A stretch of 64,000 nt of DNA from Streptomyces sp. TN58 (GTDB taxonomy: Bacteria; Actinomycetota; Actinomycetes; Streptomycetales; Streptomycetaceae). Positions within the stretch are counted from its first letter, which is position 1. The number at the start of each line of letters is the position of its first letter. Positions 6,982 to 15,847 of the stretch are shown piece by piece. Location: positions 7,416,001-7,480,000 of the forward strand of contig NZ_CP018870.1 in NCBI RefSeq assembly GCF_001941845.1, given 5' to 3'. Both the position numbers and the translations under genes were made by a program. The notes below the pieces were generated by a model that was given only the letters and a program-made list of their open reading frames with translations, did no database searches and was not told where the DNA came from.

Positions 6982-7674
6982 TCAGGAGTTGCGCTGGTCG
7001 TTGCTGTCGCGGCGGAGCCGGTCGGCGTGGCGGGTCATGGCGTCGATACGGTCGGCCAGTTCGGCGTCGCCGGGCCCCAGATGGGGCCGGGTGCCGGCCA
7101 GCGGGCCCACCAGGCGGGCGGCGTCGTCGCCGCCCAGGGCCAGGTTGAGTTCGCCGACGGCCCCCTCGGCGCCCGGCGGGAGGCCGGTGAGCGAGGTGAC
7201 CTGGCCCGCCAGGCGGCGCAGGTCGGCCGCGTTGTCGCGGGCCCAGGCGGTGACGCTGCGGTCGGCGGCCCGCGCGTCACGGGTGGCCTGCACCCGCTGT
7301 TCGCCGGTGCTCCCGGCGGCGCCGGGACGCAGCCGCAGGTAGCGGCGCTCGGCCGCCTGGCGGCTCGCGACCCCCAGGGGCCCGGCGAGCTCCGCCCAGC
7401 TGACGCCCTGGCCGCGGGCCGTTTCGATCAGGACGCTCTCCCAGCCGGTGATCCGCTCACGGACCTCGCGGAGCCTGCGCAGGGCCTCCAGGGCCTGCTC
7501 CGGACCGCCGCCCCCCGCCGCCGCGCCCGCCGCCGCGCCCGCCGTGTCCGCCGTGTCCGCCTCCGCGCCGCCGGAGGCGCGGTGCGCGTCCTCGACGGCC
7601 CGGTGGATGGCCTGCAGCGCCGCGGCGGCGTCCGGGGCGCGGACCGGTGGGACGGGGGGAGAAGTCTCGTTCAC
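6982..7674 (-). CDS. rheA: Hsp18 repressor, RheA-like
   Basis: A 230-residue protein divergent from the small heat-shock gene, the position known for RheA, the thermosensing repressor of hsp18 in Streptomyces albus. Residues about 70-130 contain a helix-turn-helix-like block (ITGWESVLIETARGQGVSWAEL, cut here for brevity, then LGVASRQAAERRYLRLRPG). The C-terminal half is helical. GTG at 7674 is preferred because GGAGG lies five bases upstream; an ATG at 7731 would add 19 residues. A perfect RheA-type operator is in the intergenic region. The exact orthology is inferred from context. Confidence 0.7.
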   Translation of the reverse strand: MNETSPPVPPVRAPDAAAALQAIHRAVEDAHRASGGAEADTADTAGAAAGAAAGGGGPEQALEALRRLREVRERITGWESVLIETARGQGVSWAELAGPLGVASRQAAERRYLRLRPGAAGSTGEQRVQATRDARAADRSVTAWARDNAADLRRLAGQVTSLTGLPPGAEGAVGELNLALGGDDAARLVGPLAGTRPHLGPGDAELADRIDAMTRHADRLRRDSNDQRNS

Positions 7675-7747
7675 GGTGCCCTCCGAAGGCTCGTCACCCG
7701 ACCCGACACGCACCACCGGCGCGTCATCCATCAGGTGACATTCTACT

Positions 7748-7766
7748 TGTCATCGCTTCGATGACA
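7748..7766. promoter_or_regulatory. RheA operator TGTCATC-N5-GATGACA
   Basis: TGTCATCGCTTCGATGACA lies between the two divergent genes. It is exactly the inverted repeat reported for RheA binding at hsp18. A TTGTCA/TACAAC pair with 17-bp spacing overlaps it and could be the hsp18 promoter, so binding would block transcription. Confidence 0.85.
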
Positions 7767-7833
7767 TGTTACAACGGAAGCACGTTGAAGCGCATTGGCA
7801 GTTCCTGCCTGAACCGACTGGAGGTGTTTCGCG

Positions 7834-8268
7834 ATGTTGATGCGCACCGACCCGTTCCGCGAGATGGACCGCATCGTCCAGCAGCTCTCGGGAGCGTCCG
7901 GGACCTGGTCGAAGCCGTCCGTCATGCCGATGGACGCCTACCGCGAGGACGACGTGTACGTGATCGCCTTCGACCTGCCCGGAGTGAGCACCGAGGCGAT
8001 CGACATCGACGTCGAGCGGAACATGCTGACCGTCAAGGCGGAGCGCCGTCCCGTAGCCAAGGGCGACACCGTGCAGATGGAGCTCTCCGAGCGGCCCCTG
8101 GGCGTCTTCTCCCGCCAGCTGATGCTGGCCGACACCCTCGACACCGAGCGCATCGAAGCCGACTACGACGCGGGTGTCCTGACCCTGCGGATCCCGATCG
8201 CCGAGCGTGCCAAGCCCCGGAAGATCGCCATCGGCGGCGAGTCCGGCCGCAAGCAGATCTCCGGCTGA
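7834..8268 (+). CDS. hsp18: small heat-shock protein Hsp18/Hsp20
   Basis: A 144-residue alpha-crystallin chaperone that holds unfolding proteins during heat stress in the cytoplasm. The N-terminus (MLMRTDPFREMDRIVQQL) and the block VIAFDLPGVSTEAIDIDVE are typical. The beta-strand signature DYDAGVLTLRIPIAE and the C-terminal I-x-I-like tail (RKIAIGG) are present. The first gene of a stress group followed by two DUF2267 genes. Expression is probably heat-induced through the RheA operator upstream. Confidence 0.92.
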   Translation: MLMRTDPFREMDRIVQQLSGASGTWSKPSVMPMDAYREDDVYVIAFDLPGVSTEAIDIDVERNMLTVKAERRPVAKGDTVQMELSERPLGVFSRQLMLADTLDTERIEADYDAGVLTLRIPIAERAKPRKIAIGGESGRKQISG

Positions 8269-8284
8269 GCACCCTCTGGCAGCG

Positions 8285-8334
8285 GCGGAGGGCGGGGAGA
8301 CCGACCCCCCTCCGGCACCCCGCCCCTCCGCCCT
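8285..8334 (+). terminator. GC-rich hairpin after hsp18
   Basis: GGCGGAGGGCGGGG pairs with CCCCGCCCCTCCGCC (one bulge) 16 bases after the hsp18 stop. It probably reduces read-through into the DUF2267 genes. Confidence 0.55.
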
Positions 8335-8409
8335 CCGTGCCCCGCCGCCTCCTCCTTCTCCTGCTTCTTCTCGCACCTCACCCCTGCCCCTGCCCCGGAG
8401 GTGATGTGG

Positions 8410-8805
8410 ATGCCGATGCGTCCGGACGCGTTCTTGGACCACGTCCGCGAAAGCGGCGAGTACCCCACCCGGGCCGAAGCCGAACGCGCGGCCCGCGTCG
8501 TCCTGGCCCTGCTCGGCGCCCACCTGGTGGGCACCGTACGAGCCGAGCTGGCCGCCAGGCTCCCCGAGACCTACGCCCTGATCCTGCTGAACCCGCTGCA
8601 GGCCGCCGAACCCCTCTCCCCGGAGCGCTTCGTCCGCGCGACCGCGGCCTGGATCGAAGGCGCCACCGAGAAGACCGCCCTGTGGGACATCGGCGCGGTC
8701 CTGTCCACCGTCGCCGACGCGGCCGGCGACACCCTCACCCGCGAGATCCTGCTCCAGCTCCCGGTCGGCTACGACGTCCTCTTCGGCCACCCCCGGCCCA
8801 CCTGA
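8410..8805 (+). CDS. DUF2267 protein, copy 1
   Basis: A 131-residue helical protein of the DUF2267 family (FLDHVRESGEYPTRAEAERA, then VVLALLGAHL). The family is common in stress gene groups and has no known biochemical role. The start is set by GGAGG at 8398-8402, seven bases before ATG 8410; other in-frame ATGs nearby (8404, 8416) are possible. A paralogue follows 68 bp downstream. Confidence 0.8.
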   Translation: MPMRPDAFLDHVRESGEYPTRAEAERAARVVLALLGAHLVGTVRAELAARLPETYALILLNPLQAAEPLSPERFVRATAAWIEGATEKTALWDIGAVLSTVADAAGDTLTREILLQLPVGYDVLFGHPRPT

Positions 8806-8873
8806 CCGCCCGCCCCGCCCCGTTCCCGCCGTCCCGACGCCGGACCTTCGAAGAGAAAGGCAACCGCAGCACC

Positions 8874-9320
8874 ATGTACGACCAGCCTCGCCCGAACCAG
8901 GCGCCGCCCGCCATGACGTTCGACCGGATGCTGGAGCGCGTGCGCTACGAAGGCGCCTACCCCACCGCCGAACGCGCCGAGGAAGCCGTCCGCGCCGTCC
9001 TGGCCGCCCTCGGCCGGCAGGTCACCGGAGACGAACGCGTCGACCTCGCCCAGGCCCTGCCCGTCGAGGCCGCCCTCGCCCTGACCGCCCAGATCCCCGG
9101 CGTCGAACAGCTCACCGGCTGGGGCTTCGTCAAGGACCTGGCCGCCCGCACCGGCACCACCCCCGCCATCGCCCGCTGGGACACCGGAGCCGTCCTCGCC
9201 GTCGTCGCCCGCCTCGCCGGACCCGACCTCCTCGCCCGGATCCTGAACCGGCTCCCCGACGGCTACGCCCTCCTCTTCGGGCAGGCACAGCTGCGCCGGC
9301 CCGAGCCCGCCGCCGCCTGA
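8874..9320 (+). CDS. DUF2267 protein, copy 2
   Basis: A 148-residue paralogue of the preceding protein, with the same order of helices (MLERVRYEGAYPTAERAEEA, VRAVLAALGRQV, ending LPDGYALLFGQ as copy 1 ends LPVGYDVLFGH). The two may form a heteromeric pair. The ribosome site is weak (GAAAGG far upstream), so translation may depend on the upstream gene. Tandem DUF2267 genes after a small heat-shock gene suggest a shared stress role. Confidence 0.8.
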   Translation: MYDQPRPNQAPPAMTFDRMLERVRYEGAYPTAERAEEAVRAVLAALGRQVTGDERVDLAQALPVEAALALTAQIPGVEQLTGWGFVKDLAARTGTTPAIARWDTGAVLAVVARLAGPDLLARILNRLPDGYALLFGQAQLRRPEPAAA

Positions 9321-9406
9321 CCCCGCCCCTGGCGCCCCGCCCGCCCCCCGGCGCCCCGCCCGCTCCCGGGGCGGCGGCGCCGGCCGCGGCGGGCGGGGCC
9401 ACGCCG

Positions 9407-10858
9407 TCAGCTCCCCGTCCCCGCCCGGCCCGCCGGCTCCTCCGGGGCGGCGCCGGCCAGCTTGGAGTGGCGGTAGGAGTAGCCGAAGTAGATGACCAGC
9501 CCGAGCAGGAACCACAGCGCGAAGCGGATCCACGTCTCCACCCGCAGGTAGGTGATGAGCCAGACGGAGGCGACCACACCGATGGCCGGGGTGAACGGCA
9601 TGAGCGGGGTGCGGAAGGTACGCGGCAGGTCGGGGCGCCGGTAGCGCAGCACGATGACCGCCGTACACACGACGGCGAAGGCGAGCAGGATGCCGATGTT
9701 CGTCAGCTCCGCCGCCTCCCCGATCGGGACGAGGCCGGCGATGGCCGCGGACGCCACACCGACGATCCACGTCACCCGGGTCGGCACGTGCCGGGTCGGA
9801 TGCGTCTTGGCGAACCAGCGCGGCAGCAGCCCGTCGCGGCTCATGGAGAACCACACCCGCGTCACACCCAGCATGAACGTGAACATCACCGTGAGGATGC
9901 CGATGATCGCCCCGACCGCGATGACGTTCGCGAGCGCGTCCAGCCCGACCGCCTTGAACGCGGTGGAGAAACCGCTCTCCGGGTCGATCTCCGTGTAGTT
10001 CTGCATACCCGTCAGGACCAGGCAGGCGAGCACGTACAGGGCCATGGCGATCGCCAGGGAGTACAGGATCGCCCGCGGCATGTGGCGCTGGGCGTCCTTG
10101 GACTCCTCCGCCGCCGTGCTCATCGCGTCGTAGCCGAAGACCGCGAAGAAGACCGTCGCCGCACCGGTGAACGCACCCCCCACCCCGTAGGGGAAGAAGG
10201 GCGTGTAGTTGGAGGTGTCGATGTGGAAGAAGCCCACGACGATGACCAGGAGGACCACCAGCACCTTCAAGACGACCACCACCGTCTCGAACCGCGCGGC
10301 GCTCTTGATCCCCAGATTCAGCAGGTACGCGGTGAACAGGCACAGGACGGCGGCGATCAGGTCGAAGCGGTGGCCCTCACCGGTCCCCGGCGCCCCCAGC
10401 ATCCAGGTCGGCAGCGCCGCGCCCGTCTCCACCAGCAGGAAGTTGAAGTAGCCCGAGATCCCGATGGCGACGACCGCCACGATGGCGGTGTACTCCAGCA
10501 GCAGGTCCCACCCGATGAACCAGCCCACCAGCTCGCCCAGGACGGCGTACCCGTAGGTGTAGGCGGAACCGGCCTTCGGGATCAGCCCGGCGAACTCCGC
10601 GTAGGAGAACGCCGCCGCGGCGCTGGCCACACCGGCGATCAGGAAGGAGACCAGCACGGCCGGGCCCGCGACACCGTTGGCGACCGTCCCCGCCAGGGTG
10701 AAGATCCCGGCGCCGATGATGCCGCCGACCCCGATCGCGGTGAGCTGCCACAGGCCCAGAGTGCGCGTGAGCTGCTCGCTGAGGGCCCCTTCCGGTTCCT
10801 CGATGTGCTCGATCGGTTTGCGGCGCAGCACTCCTTGCCCCGTGCCCAACCTGGCCAT
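9407..10858 (-). CDS. APC-family amino-acid permease
   Basis: A 483-residue inner-membrane transporter of the cationic amino acid transporter branch of the APC superfamily, with about 12 hydrophobic segments. TM1 carries the substrate-site motif GVGGIIGAGIFTLAG. TM3 and TM6 regions (AFSYAEFAGLIPKAGSAYTY and FFAVFGYDAMSTAAEESKD) are characteristic. It probably imports basic or neutral amino acids with protons. The ATG at 10858 is preferred over a GTG at 10864 because AAAGGA lies at a better distance. Confidence 0.88.
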   Translation of the reverse strand: MARLGTGQGVLRRKPIEHIEEPEGALSEQLTRTLGLWQLTAIGVGGIIGAGIFTLAGTVANGVAGPAVLVSFLIAGVASAAAAFSYAEFAGLIPKAGSAYTYGYAVLGELVGWFIGWDLLLEYTAIVAVVAIGISGYFNFLLVETGAALPTWMLGAPGTGEGHRFDLIAAVLCLFTAYLLNLGIKSAARFETVVVVLKVLVVLLVIVVGFFHIDTSNYTPFFPYGVGGAFTGAATVFFAVFGYDAMSTAAEESKDAQRHMPRAILYSLAIAMALYVLACLVLTGMQNYTEIDPESGFSTAFKAVGLDALANVIAVGAIIGILTVMFTFMLGVTRVWFSMSRDGLLPRWFAKTHPTRHVPTRVTWIVGVASAAIAGLVPIGEAAELTNIGILLAFAVVCTAVIVLRYRRPDLPRTFRTPLMPFTPAIGVVASVWLITYLRVETWIRFALWFLLGLVIYFGYSYRHSKLAGAAPEEPAGRAGTGS

Positions 10859-11044
10859 GCGCACGTCCTTTCCACAAAGGGGGGTGACGGCACGTCATCA
10901 TTCCGGCGCGGGCAGCCATACGGAACGAGGCGCCCCGTACGGCGCGGCCGCCGCACGCCGGGCGGCGTCACGGGGGAAAAGTCCCCGCCCCCGGCCGCCC
11001 CCGCCGCACGGGCCGCCGCCCGCCCCCCGCCGGCCGGGCCCGGG

Positions 11045-11785
11045 TCAGACCTGCGCGCCCGCGCCGGCCGGCGCCGGAACCGGGCCGCCCGCCATCGCAC
11101 GGGCCATCCGGCCCGAGCGGCGCAGGGTCTGCGCGACGAACGCGCCGCGGCCCACCCCCAGCTCCCGCAGGGCCGGGCCGTGGTCCACCGCGACCAGGGC
11201 GGCGGCGCCCGCCAGCAGCCCGCACCACCCGGCCGTCACGGCCTGCCGGGCGGGCCGCGGCAGCGCGGCCAGGCCCTCCCGCAGCCGCATGCAGTGGAAC
11301 GGGACGTGCCGCTCCTCGTCCGCCAGGATCCGCCCCGCGACCTCGCGGACCAGAGCGTCGGCGGTCCCGTCGCGCAGGGCCCGGTAGTACCCCAGCGCCA
11401 CCGCCTCGGCGACCATCAGCACCAGCAGCTCCACCCGCAGCCCGAGCAGCCGCCGCACCCGGACGAAGGCCGCGTCGCTCCAGTGCCCCTCCAGGGTCGC
11501 GGCCCCGGCCGCCGCCAGCAGCAGCTTCAGCATCCGCGCGTGGTTCTGCTCCTCGGCGACGAAGAGCCGCACCGCCTCACCGTAGAGCGGATCCCCCGCG
11601 CGATCGGCCTTGCCGCACAGCGCGGAGCCGTCACCGTCCTCCCCGACCTGAAACTTCTGGATGCTGCGCACGATCTCGGGGGACAGGCGCGCGCCCTGGC
11701 CCCACTCGGGATCGCCCAGCGCGGCCCGCCGCTCCCGCTCGGCCTCGAACTCGCGCACCCATGCCCCGTACCCAGTTTTGATCAT
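11045..11785 (-). CDS. ferritin-like diiron-type protein
   Basis: A 246-residue all-helical protein with two Glu-x-x-His motifs, in FVAEEQNHARML and ILADEERHVPFH, spaced as in diiron ferritin-like proteins. A diiron oxidase or hydroxylase role is possible, but the substrate is unknown. ATG at 11785 (TTG at 11791 in frame) has no ribosome site. A -10-like TAGATT ends seven bases before it, so a leaderless transcript is likely. Two 14-bp near-palindromes cover the promoter. Confidence 0.75.
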   Translation of the reverse strand: MIKTGYGAWVREFEAERERRAALGDPEWGQGARLSPEIVRSIQKFQVGEDGDGSALCGKADRAGDPLYGEAVRLFVAEEQNHARMLKLLLAAAGAATLEGHWSDAAFVRVRRLLGLRVELLVLMVAEAVALGYYRALRDGTADALVREVAGRILADEERHVPFHCMRLREGLAALPRPARQAVTAGWCGLLAGAAALVAVDHGPALRELGVGRGAFVAQTLRRSGRMARAMAGGPVPAPAGAGAQV

Positions 11786-11819
11786 GTTCAAGAATCTAGC
11801 GATGGTTGAGCATGTTCAA
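11778..11819. promoter_or_regulatory. promoter with twin 14-bp palindromic sites
   Basis: TTGATCATGTTCAA (11778-11791) and TTGAGCATGTTCAA (11806-11819) are 28 bp apart centre to centre. On the minus strand the second covers a -35-like TTGAAC and the first covers the start codon, flanking the TAGATT -10. This arrangement fits a repressor that binds as two dimers. Confidence 0.6.
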
Positions 11820-11883
11820 AAGTGTTGGGGTGTCATGGCCCCGTAACAGAAAGCACGCCGCCGCCCCGGGGCCGCCCGCCGTC

Positions 11884-12558
11884 TCAGACCCCGGCCGCCG
11901 CCCCCCGCCGGACCGCGGCCAGGGCGTTCTTGACGTCCTGCGCCACGCGGGCCGCGTCGTCGGGGTTGTGCACCACATCGGTGCGGTTCATGTCGACGAC
12001 GAGGACCTCGCTGGCCGAGTAGTGCCTGTGCACCCAGTCGTCGTAGCCGGACCACAGCGTCCGGTAGTACTCCACGAGGCTCTCGTCCTGCTCGAAATCA
12101 CGGCCCCGCAGGCCGATCCGGTGCAGCACCGTCTCGAAGTCCGCCTTGAGGTAGACCATCAGGTCGGGCGCCTTGCGGTACGGCAGGCCGTCGATCTCGC
12201 GCATCATCTCCCCGAGCAGCCCCTCGTAGACCTGCATCTCCAGGGAGCTGATCCGGCCCAGGCCGTGGTTGACCTTGGCGAAGTACCAGTCCTCGTAGAT
12301 GGAGCGGTCCAGGACGTTGTCGCCCTGCTTGTAGGCCTCCTTGATCGCGGCGAACCGCGTCTGCAGGAAGTAGAGCTGGAGCAGGAAGGGGTAGCGCCTG
12401 GCCTGGATCTCCTCGGGGCTCGCCGTGTAGAAGAGCGGAAGGATCGGATTGTCGTCCACGCTCTCGTAGAAGACCTCGCTGCCCAGCTCCTTGGCGAGCA
12501 GCTCGGCCACGCTCGTCTTCCCGATGCCGATCATGCCTCCGACGCAGATCACTGCCAT
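11884..12558 (-). CDS. deoxynucleoside kinase
   Basis: A 224-residue P-loop kinase of the deoxynucleoside kinase family, which phosphorylates deoxyadenosine/deoxyguanosine-type nucleosides in the salvage pathway. The P-loop is GMIGIGKTS (residues 8-16). The DRS motif with the substrate-binding Tyr follows (VLDRSIYEDWYFAK), and the lid arginines are in IGLRGRDFEQDE. The length is normal. It is separated from the ferritin-like gene by about 100 bp and is transcribed in the same direction. Confidence 0.87.
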   Translation of the reverse strand: MAVICVGGMIGIGKTSVAELLAKELGSEVFYESVDDNPILPLFYTASPEEIQARRYPFLLQLYFLQTRFAAIKEAYKQGDNVLDRSIYEDWYFAKVNHGLGRISSLEMQVYEGLLGEMMREIDGLPYRKAPDLMVYLKADFETVLHRIGLRGRDFEQDESLVEYYRTLWSGYDDWVHRHYSASEVLVVDMNRTDVVHNPDDAARVAQDVKNALAAVRRGAAAGV

Positions 12559-13289
12559 CCCTCACTTCTCCCTGGCGGTCCTATGTGCGTGGGCGTGCGG
12601 GCTGGGCATCTCACACCGCTCAGACCCGCGCCGACGGCACGCGATTCCTCTGGGAGTTCATGATCAGCGTCAGACGAATCCCCGCCCCGACGGAACGAAA
12701 AGCCCCCTGACGCGGGCCGCTCTCGTCGACCGGCCGGCCCGGCCCCTCCGCGGCCGCCACGCCGGCGGCGAGCCGCGGCCCCGCGGCCAGCCTGAATCTT
12801 AGATGACGATCCGCCCGCCCCCGCCCGTGCCGCCCGTGCGGCCGCGGCGCGGCCCGAGGACCGGCTCTGCCGTCGGGTCCGCTGCCCGGGGGCGGCGGTC
12901 TGAGCGCCGGCGCCGGGGGTTTACCGGACGTCCCCGGTCCCGGCCGGGGAGGAGGCCGGGCAGCGGGGTGTCCGGGTGCCGGGCGGACCCGGGCGGCAGC
13001 CCGTCGTGCGGGCGGGCCTGCCGCATGACGGGGAGGGAGGGCGCCATGCGGCGGGACCGCCTTTCCGAAAGCGACCCCACCACCGCAGGGGGTCCGCTTC
13101 CGGTCTCCACGCGTCTGTCCGCAGCGTCCGCCCCCAAACCCCCCGTCCTTCCGCCGTCCTGAGCCCCCGTCACCCGGGCCGCGTCCACCCGCACGGTACG
13201 GACGCGGCCGGCGCGGCCCCTTGCCCGCCGAGCGGTACGCAGGCGGGGCACCGGATGCCGGATGCGCCGGGTGCCCGCACCGTGGAGGT
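12559..13289. other. 731-bp gap without a supported gene
   Basis: Open frames on both strands are composition artefacts without ribosome sites or motifs. The part near 12620-12700 is less G+C-rich and probably holds the kinase promoter. I see no RNA fold or repeat that I can support. Confidence 0.4.
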
Positions 13290-13514
13290 ATGGCGGACCA
13301 GACGGAGATCGTGATCCACCCCGTGTCCCCGCAGGGCGGGCGCAAGGTCACCGTGCACGCGCTCGGCGTCGACGCCGACCTCGGCCGGGCGTACACCCCC
13401 GGGGACGTGTCGGAGCTCCTGCGCCGGGCCGGCCTGGAGGACGTGGACCTGTCCGAGGACGGCCCGATCCGCTGGGAGGGCGGCGGCCCCGAGGTGTGGA
13501 CCGGCGACATCTGA
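13290..13514 (+). CDS. small conserved hypothetical protein
   Basis: A 74-residue protein (MADQTEIVIHPVSPQGGRKV, ending EWGGGP-like EGGGPEVWTG). It resembles a conserved small Streptomyces family that I know only as hypothetical. GGAGG ends one base before the ATG, an unusually tight spacing; a short upstream extension is possible but has no better start. No partner gene is evident. Confidence 0.6.
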   Translation: MADQTEIVIHPVSPQGGRKVTVHALGVDADLGRAYTPGDVSELLRRAGLEDVDLSEDGPIRWEGGGPEVWTGDI

Positions 13515-13924
13515 CACCGGCCGGCGGGCCGGCGAGGGCACGGCCCGCCCCGCCCCCCCCCGGGATCCGGGGGGTACGGCAGCGCCCGGGAGGCGGCCGT
13601 ATGCCGCGCGCCGCACGAGCGGCCCCACCCCCGCGGCGCGCCCCCACGGGCAGCCCCGCCGTCAAGGCGCACGGCGGGGGCGCCCCCGGCGGACCCACCC
13701 CCAAGCCCATTCCTTAGAGTGACGGATGGTGGCTGTGCGTGTGTCCGCGGGTCGGGCGCGGAATGTTCGATCCCGAAAAGGAGGCCGCCGCGGACGCGCG
13801 ACGGCCTCACCACTCGGCGAGCCGGCCGGGCACAGGCGGGAGACCCACGCGACCCGCGGTGCGAGCGGTCGACCAGGGCGCCGCCCCGTCGACGCGGCCG
13901 GCCCGCACCCACGGAAGGAAACAC
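13515..13924. other. 410-bp gap before a secreted-protein gene
   Basis: No supported gene. The sequence near 13705-13770 (TTCCTTAGAGTG) is the least G+C-rich part and may contain the promoter for the gene at 13925. Confidence 0.35.
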
Positions 13925-14431
13925 ATGAGGAAGCTTGCTTGGGCTGCCCGGGGTACCGCCGCGGTCGCGGCCGCCCTGCTCGCCGGGGCGCTCGCGGCCC
14001 CGTCCGCACTCGCGAACGACGACCCCTCCGCCCAGGACACCCAGGCCCAGAGCGACACGTCGAGGGAGTGCTCGGTGGCACGGGACGTGAGCTCCACCGT
14101 CGTCGACTACTCCGGAGCCGGCGGCCTGTTCGAGACCGTCTTCCGCGCCGCGACCGACCGCAAGGGCCACGCCTTCCTCAACGACAGCCGCAACCCCGGC
14201 GTGTGGATCAACCTCGGCCTCCTGGCCGGGGCGCCCCGGTGCGTGTCGGGCACCGCCGTGTCGGTCACCGAGGAAGACCCCGGACACCTCTACATCACCC
14301 TCCTGGCCAGCAACGGAGTGATCCGCCAGGCCGTCTGCGCCACCACCTCCGGAACCCCCTTCACCCCGGCCAACCTTCCGGCCGCATGCGGCGTGGGCTT
14401 CACCCCCCTGTCCGACACCCCCGTCGCCTGA
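13925..14431 (+). CDS. secreted four-cysteine protein
   Basis: A 168-residue exported protein with a signal peptide (residues 1-31, cut expected after PSALA). The mature part has four cysteines (RECSVA, PRCVSG, QAVCATT, PAACGVG) that could form two disulfides, and a mixed beta-rich pattern. GGAAGGAAA stands eight bases before the ATG. I do not recognise the family. A role at the surface or in the medium is all that can be said. Confidence 0.75.
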   Translation: MRKLAWAARGTAAVAAALLAGALAAPSALANDDPSAQDTQAQSDTSRECSVARDVSSTVVDYSGAGGLFETVFRAATDRKGHAFLNDSRNPGVWINLGLLAGAPRCVSGTAVSVTEEDPGHLYITLLASNGVIRQAVCATTSGTPFTPANLPAACGVGFTPLSDTPVA

Positions 14432-14660
14432 CCCCACCGCGCCGCACGGCCCGCCGCTCCCGGCCGGCCACGGCGGGACCGGCCCCGGCGGGACCGGCGC
14501 ACAGTACGCGCCGGACCCGCCGACAGGCGCCGGCCGCCGGCTGAACGGGGCCGCCGTCCCAGGACGGCGGCCCCTCGGCACGCCCCCTCGCCCCCGCCCC
14601 GGCCCGACCACCGCGCGCAGCCCGCGCGGAGCCTCGTACGGCGGTACACACACCGGCGGT

Positions 14661-15482
14661 TCACCCACCCGGCGGGGGCCCCTCCGCCCCAGCCGCCGCC
14701 TGCGACGCCGGCCGCGGGGCACGGCCCGCCCGCGGCCCGGCGCCGCGCGCAGCAGGACACCCACCGCCCCCACCGCCCCCACCGCCCCCGGCGCGGACCC
14801 GCCGGCGCCTGAAAGCCGGGACGGCCGCCAGCCCGAAGCCCAGGCCCGCCGCCAGGAGATGACCGACCGTGGTGAAGTCCGGCAACGGCCCGGCCACCCA
14901 CTCGGCACCCCCCAGCGGCCATCCGAGAACGAAGACCGCCCACGGCGGCCGCCCCCACCGCGGCAGGGCGAGCGTGCCGACCGCCAGCACCGCCTGCGCC
15001 CCGTAGCTGACACCGAAGTCCAGGCCCTGCCGCACGGCCGGCGGATACCAGCCCTGCCGCAGCGCGACGGCGATGACGACCGCGGTGAGCAGGGTGGCCG
15101 CGACATGCCCCCCGAGGAACACCGCCATCGCCCGCGGCGCTCCCCACCGGTACTCCGCCCAGGCCAGGAAGCAGCACACCCCCAGCCCCAACGTGATCAA
15201 CGTGCCCACGAACCCGGTCGAGGCGACGTCCGTGAGCGTGCCGTCGAAGAACAGCGCACTGCCCGCCAGCGCGGCCAGCGGATGATCACGCAGGTTGTCC
15301 GGACTGGTGCTGACGTAGCCCAGCACCCCGGCCGCCCGGTCCGCGGACAGCCCGCGGCCGACCCAGACATGGGTGGCCAGCAGCAGACAGACGTAGCCGA
15401 AGGTCAGGGGCGCACGGCGCGGGTACCCCCACAGGGCGCGGAACACCCGCCCAGGGGGACCCGGCGGCGACGGCAGGTTCAT
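14661..15482 (-). CDS. rhomboid-like membrane protein
   Basis: A 273-residue protein with about six membrane helices, resembling the rhomboid-like group of actinobacteria. A Ser is in FGVSYGAQAVLAV, where an intramembrane protease would have Gly-x-Ser-Gly, and a His is in TVGHLLAAGLGFG in the last helix. The Ser-His pair might therefore be kept, but the residue after Ser is Tyr, so activity is uncertain. The C-terminus is a Gly/Ala/Pro-rich tail with a run of glycines. The ATG at 15482 is the conserved start. Confidence 0.7.
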   Translation of the reverse strand: MNLPSPPGPPGRVFRALWGYPRRAPLTFGYVCLLLATHVWVGRGLSADRAAGVLGYVSTSPDNLRDHPLAALAGSALFFDGTLTDVASTGFVGTLITLGLGVCCFLAWAEYRWGAPRAMAVFLGGHVAATLLTAVVIAVALRQGWYPPAVRQGLDFGVSYGAQAVLAVGTLALPRWGRPPWAVFVLGWPLGGAEWVAGPLPDFTTVGHLLAAGLGFGLAAVPAFRRRRVRAGGGGGGGGGGCPAARGAGPRAGRAPRPASQAAAGAEGPPPGG

Positions 15483-15847
15483 GTCGGGCACTCTCCAGGT
15501 CGGGTCGACAGCGGGGGGCCGGGCGGACGACGCCGACGTCTCTCCTCCGCCCCCTTGGAGGTGATGCGGTTCGCCGCGCCCGGGTTCCGGCGGCCCCGCA
15601 CCCGCAGCCTGTTGACGGGGCCTCAAAGCCCGCGGCGGAGCAGGGGTTTCCCAGGCGTTTCCCCGTTGCCCGTCGCAGTGGGCGACCCGCGCCTCCTCGA
15701 CACGCGAGGGCGCCGGGGGACAGTCTCGAACCGCCCGGCGGCCGACCGGTCCGTGCCCCTGCGACACGGACACCGCGACCAGCACGACGGGCACGACGGG
15801 TACGACGACCCGCGCGACACCGCGCGGCGGAAACGGGGGACCAGGCG
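15483..15847 (+). other. 365-bp gap; weak coupled small ORF
   Basis: Upstream region of the NlpC/P60 gene. An ORF at 15564-15851 begins just after TTGGAGGTG and ends in an ATGA overlap with the next gene. Its protein is Arg-rich with a His/Asp repeat (HRDQHDGHDGYDD) and no recognisable fold. I treat it as unproven. Confidence 0.3.

Noticed and set aside
12803..13162. 119-codon plus-strand frame in the gap
   Set aside because: Arg/Gly/Pro-rich, no ribosome site, no hydrophobic or conserved pattern.
12620..15106. 828-codon minus-strand frame
   Set aside because: Low-complexity Gly/Arg/Pro text that runs through two plus-strand genes with signal peptide or conserved sequence. No motif.
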